A stretch of DNA of 8,401 nt from Lentisphaerota bacterium (lineage in GTDB: Bacteria; Verrucomicrobiota; Kiritimatiellia; UBA8416; JAFGTH01). Positions 6,803-8,401 of this stretch are shown piece by piece. A program made the translations under genes and the position numbers. The stretch spans positions 1-8,401 of the forward strand of contig JAFGTH010000159.1 of NCBI GenBank assembly GCA_016934225.1. Direction: 5' to 3'. The notes under the pieces were generated by a model. That model saw only the letters and a list, made by a program, of their open reading frames with translations. It was not told the origin of the DNA and did no database searches. How positions within the stretch are numbered: the stretch's first letter is position 1; every line of letters begins with the position of its first letter.

Positions 6803-7356
6803 GAACAAACGGAGATATGATGACGGCGGTATGCGGGTCGGTTCTTCTTCATTTAATTGCGGTTCTTGTTGCGAGTTTGGCCGTGGCGCGGAACGAAGAG
6901 TGGATTGATCCGGAGCTGTTCAAGAAAGGAGAATCCGGCGTTGAACTCACATTGTTGCTTCCGGCGCAAAATACAGGAGATAAATTCAATAGCTGCGTGG
7001 ATGAAGGCAATATAAGCCTCAAGCGCGTCGAGCAGTCGGATAACATGGAAAGCGTGAACGATGCTGATCCGTACGAGAAAGGAGTAAAGACATTATCGAG
7101 CGTTGTTGCGTATGTACGACCCAAGTATCCTCTTGGCGCTCGCCTGAGAGGGGAAGAAGGTGTTGTTGTTGTCAGGGCTGTATTGAACGAAAATGGCACA
7201 GTGGAAAGCGTGACAGTTTTGGAATCAAGCCGCTACAAAGCTTTGGACGACGCGGCGACGGATGCATTAAGGAAAATCCGTCTCAGTAAAGAAGAATTGC
7301 GCCGTTTAAATTCCAGAGAATTGGTGCAAGCCGTCAGGTTTAAACTCGTGGATTGA
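6799..7356 (+). CDS. TonB family energy transducer (TonB/TolA-like)
   Basis: A 185-residue bitopic protein that would carry motion from the ExbB/ExbD motor to the outer membrane. The N-terminal helix (about 9-30) contains S14-VLL-H18, the S-x3-H motif shared by TonB (S16/H20) and TolA for contact with the motor. A periplasmic linker of about 70 residues (31-103) follows, with only three prolines and no Pro-rich or Pro-Lys region. The C-terminal TonB domain spans about 104-185 and includes VRPKYPLGARLRGEEGVVVV, the NGTVESVTVLESS strand and LDDAATDALRKIRL, typical of TonB_C. The ATG at 6799 overlaps the ExbD stop. An internal ATG at 6820 has GGAG (6811-6814) 5 nt ahead and is a possible alternative start; it would keep the whole helix. 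The TonB_C domain favours TonB over TolA, but the physiological role is open. Confidence 0.9.
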   Translation: MRTNGDMMTAVCGSVLLHLIAVLVASLAVARNEEWIDPELFKKGESGVELTLLLPAQNTGDKFNSCVDEGNISLKRVEQSDNMESVNDADPYEKGVKTLSSVVAYVRPKYPLGARLRGEEGVVVVRAVLNENGTVESVTVLESSRYKALDDAATDALRKIRLSKEELRRLNSRELVQAVRFKLVD

Positions 7357-7359
7357 GTG

Positions 7360-8401
7360 TTATTTGTCTACTATTTTGAAATCATTCTCTCTCGCCCACT
7401 TACGTGCTGCAACAATGAGGTTTGCTCGGCCGGAATTGAGAAACGCTTCCGCCATTTCATGAGTGCCGTATTCTTGCAATGCGCTTATGAGTGTTTGTTC
7501 ATGTTGCTGTTCGCATGTTCGGACAAAGAACGGATAGGCTCCTGCAATAATGTGCAGTTTTTTGGAAGTTAGCGCGGCTCTGACAGGTTTTAGGACTTCA
7601 GGATCGGCCATTCCGGACAGCGCCAAAGCTGCTCCGCCCGCGACGCCAAAATTATTGCTATCAAGCGCGAGAAGCAAAGGTTGCTTGGCTGGTTGGCCGA
7701 TGCGAATAAGAATAGATGCCAGATCTTTTCGCGTATTTGTTGCGTCAAGAGCTTGAATAAGCAGCGGTACGATAGCTTCGCCCATCTTGGTTAACGTGTC
7801 TGCGGCAATTTCCGTTGTCTTTTCATTAGTCAGCGCTTTGATCAGCGCAGGTACGGACGGTTTGCCTATTGCGCTTAAAATATGCGCCGCATCGCTGCTG
7901 GTGCGCTTGTCGGAGAGAAGATTTGCCAGGGATTCAACCGCCGGGGCTCCGATTTTGATCAATGCTTCGGACGCCAGGATAGATTGTTGCCGGTCGTTGA
8001 GCGCGGATATCAGCGATGGAATTGATGGCGCGCCAATGGCTGCGAGTGAATCTGCTGCAAGTTGAGCTATTTTCGCGTCCTTGTTGCCCAGTGCGGACAT
8101 AAACGGGCCAACAGCGGAAGGTTCTTTCATGTTTGCGAGCGCCTTAGCCGCAGCATCTTGAACTGTTTCGTCGCGAGTGTTCAAGGCCTCTATTAATTTT
8201 GGCACGGCGGCCGGAAAGCATATTCGCGAAAGCGCATGTGTAGCAGTCGCTCGCACAGTCGGACTGTTGTCTTTGGTTGCAACAGTGACCAATACATTAA
8301 CTGAAGATGCCACCGGAAGTTGTGCCAGAGCCGTCACGGCTGCGCTTCGCACATTTGGGTTGTCATCTTTGGTTGCTCGAAGGGCTAACGCCTTTTCGGA
8401 T
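7360..8401 (-). CDS. HEAT-repeat (PBS lyase-like) protein, N-terminus beyond the window
   Basis: The minus-strand frame is open from the window edge to a TAA at 7360-7362. About 347 residues are visible, and the GTG at 8350-8352 is internal because HEAT-like sequence (SEKALALRATKDDNPN) continues upstream of it. At least nine alpha-helical repeats of about 26-32 residues can be read, with the pattern A-x2-AL-x2-IG-x2-AVP-LI-AL typical of HEAT/PBS-lyase-type repeats. The first three keep a VR/VQ helix start; the middle ones are shorter and more divergent. A non-repeat C-terminal cap of about 60 residues follows, ending EAFLNSGRANLIVAARKWA and then NDFKIVDK. Such proteins form curved solenoids for protein-protein contact, and no enzymatic residues are evident. 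It converges on the TonB gene with 3 nt between stops, so it is not part of the plus-strand operon. Localisation is unknown because the N-terminus is missing. Confidence 0.9.
   Translation of the reverse strand, partial: SEKALALRATKDDNPNVRSAAVTALAQLPVASSVNVLVTVATKDNSPTVRATATHALSRICFPAAVPKLIEALNTRDETVQDAAAKALANMKEPSAVGPFMSALGNKDAKIAQLAADSLAAIGAPSIPSLISALNDRQQSILASEALIKIGAPAVESLANLLSDKRTSSDAAHILSAIGKPSVPALIKALTNEKTTEIAADTLTKMGEAIVPLLIQALDATNTRKDLASILIRIGQPAKQPLLLALDSNNFGVAGGAALALSGMADPEVLKPVRAALTSKKLHIIAGAYPFFVRTCEQQHEQTLISALQEYGTHEMAEAFLNSGRANLIVAARKWARENDFKIVDK

Noticed and set aside
7428..7453. Bulged stem GGCCGGAA / TTCCGCC as a terminator for the TonB gene
   Set aside because: It lies inside the HEAT coding region about 70 nt past the stop, has a bulge and an 11-nt loop, and no T-run follows on the plus strand.
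7357..8065. Plus-strand ORFs opposite the HEAT-repeat gene (7357-7572, 7550-7756, 7787-8065)
   Set aside because: They are antisense shadows of the repetitive Ala-rich HEAT sequence, without ribosome sites or recognisable domains.

Overview
The window looks like a bacterial chromosome segment at the murF-to-ftsW end of a division and cell wall (dcw) cluster, from a Gram-negative organism. The Gram-negative assignment is supported by a TonB-type energy transducer, an ExbB/ExbD pair and a probable lipoprotein carrying an outer-membrane-type +2 residue. Codon use is mixed, with moderate GC. A LysM lipoprotein between murD and ftsW, together with a HEAT/PBS-lyase-type repeat protein, recalls the PVC group (Verrucomicrobiota, Lentisphaerota, Kiritimatiellota). 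That taxonomic guess is from memory of gene order and is tentative.

Layout: positions 1-5731 hold, all on the plus strand, the 3' part of murF, an unrecognised 60-codon ORF, mraY, murD, a LysM-repeat lipoprotein gene and ftsW. Several junctions are ATGA or TGATG overlaps, so this reads as one translationally coupled operon. MurF completes UDP-MurNAc-pentapeptide, MraY loads it onto undecaprenyl phosphate to make lipid I, and MurD adds D-Glu at an earlier step. FtsW polymerises lipid II at the septum. The LysM protein probably anchors peptidoglycan to the envelope at the same place.

After ftsW, where murG and murC are commonly found, there is instead a 51-nt gap and then a compact ExbB/TolQ - ExbD/TolR - TonB/TolA-like trio (5783-7356). 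This would be an inner-membrane proton-driven motor with a periplasmic transducer arm. It lies in the same direction as ftsW, so it may be co-transcribed with the wall genes. It could serve either TonB-dependent uptake or Tol-like outer-membrane constriction; the window holds no TolB, Pal or TonB-dependent receptor to decide.

The last 1042 bases hold a HEAT-repeat protein gene on the minus strand. It converges on the TonB gene with only 3 nt between the stop codons, and its 5' end lies beyond the window.

No tRNA, rRNA, IS element, CRISPR array, phage gene or clear rho-independent terminator was seen. The least explained stretch is 1012-1241 (the small ORF and its flank), which contains two perfect inverted repeats. 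I see no convincing wholly new system. The most interesting points are the motor trio attached to the dcw operon, the orphan 60-codon ORF, and a Glu-to-Gln change at a pore position of the ExbB homologue.
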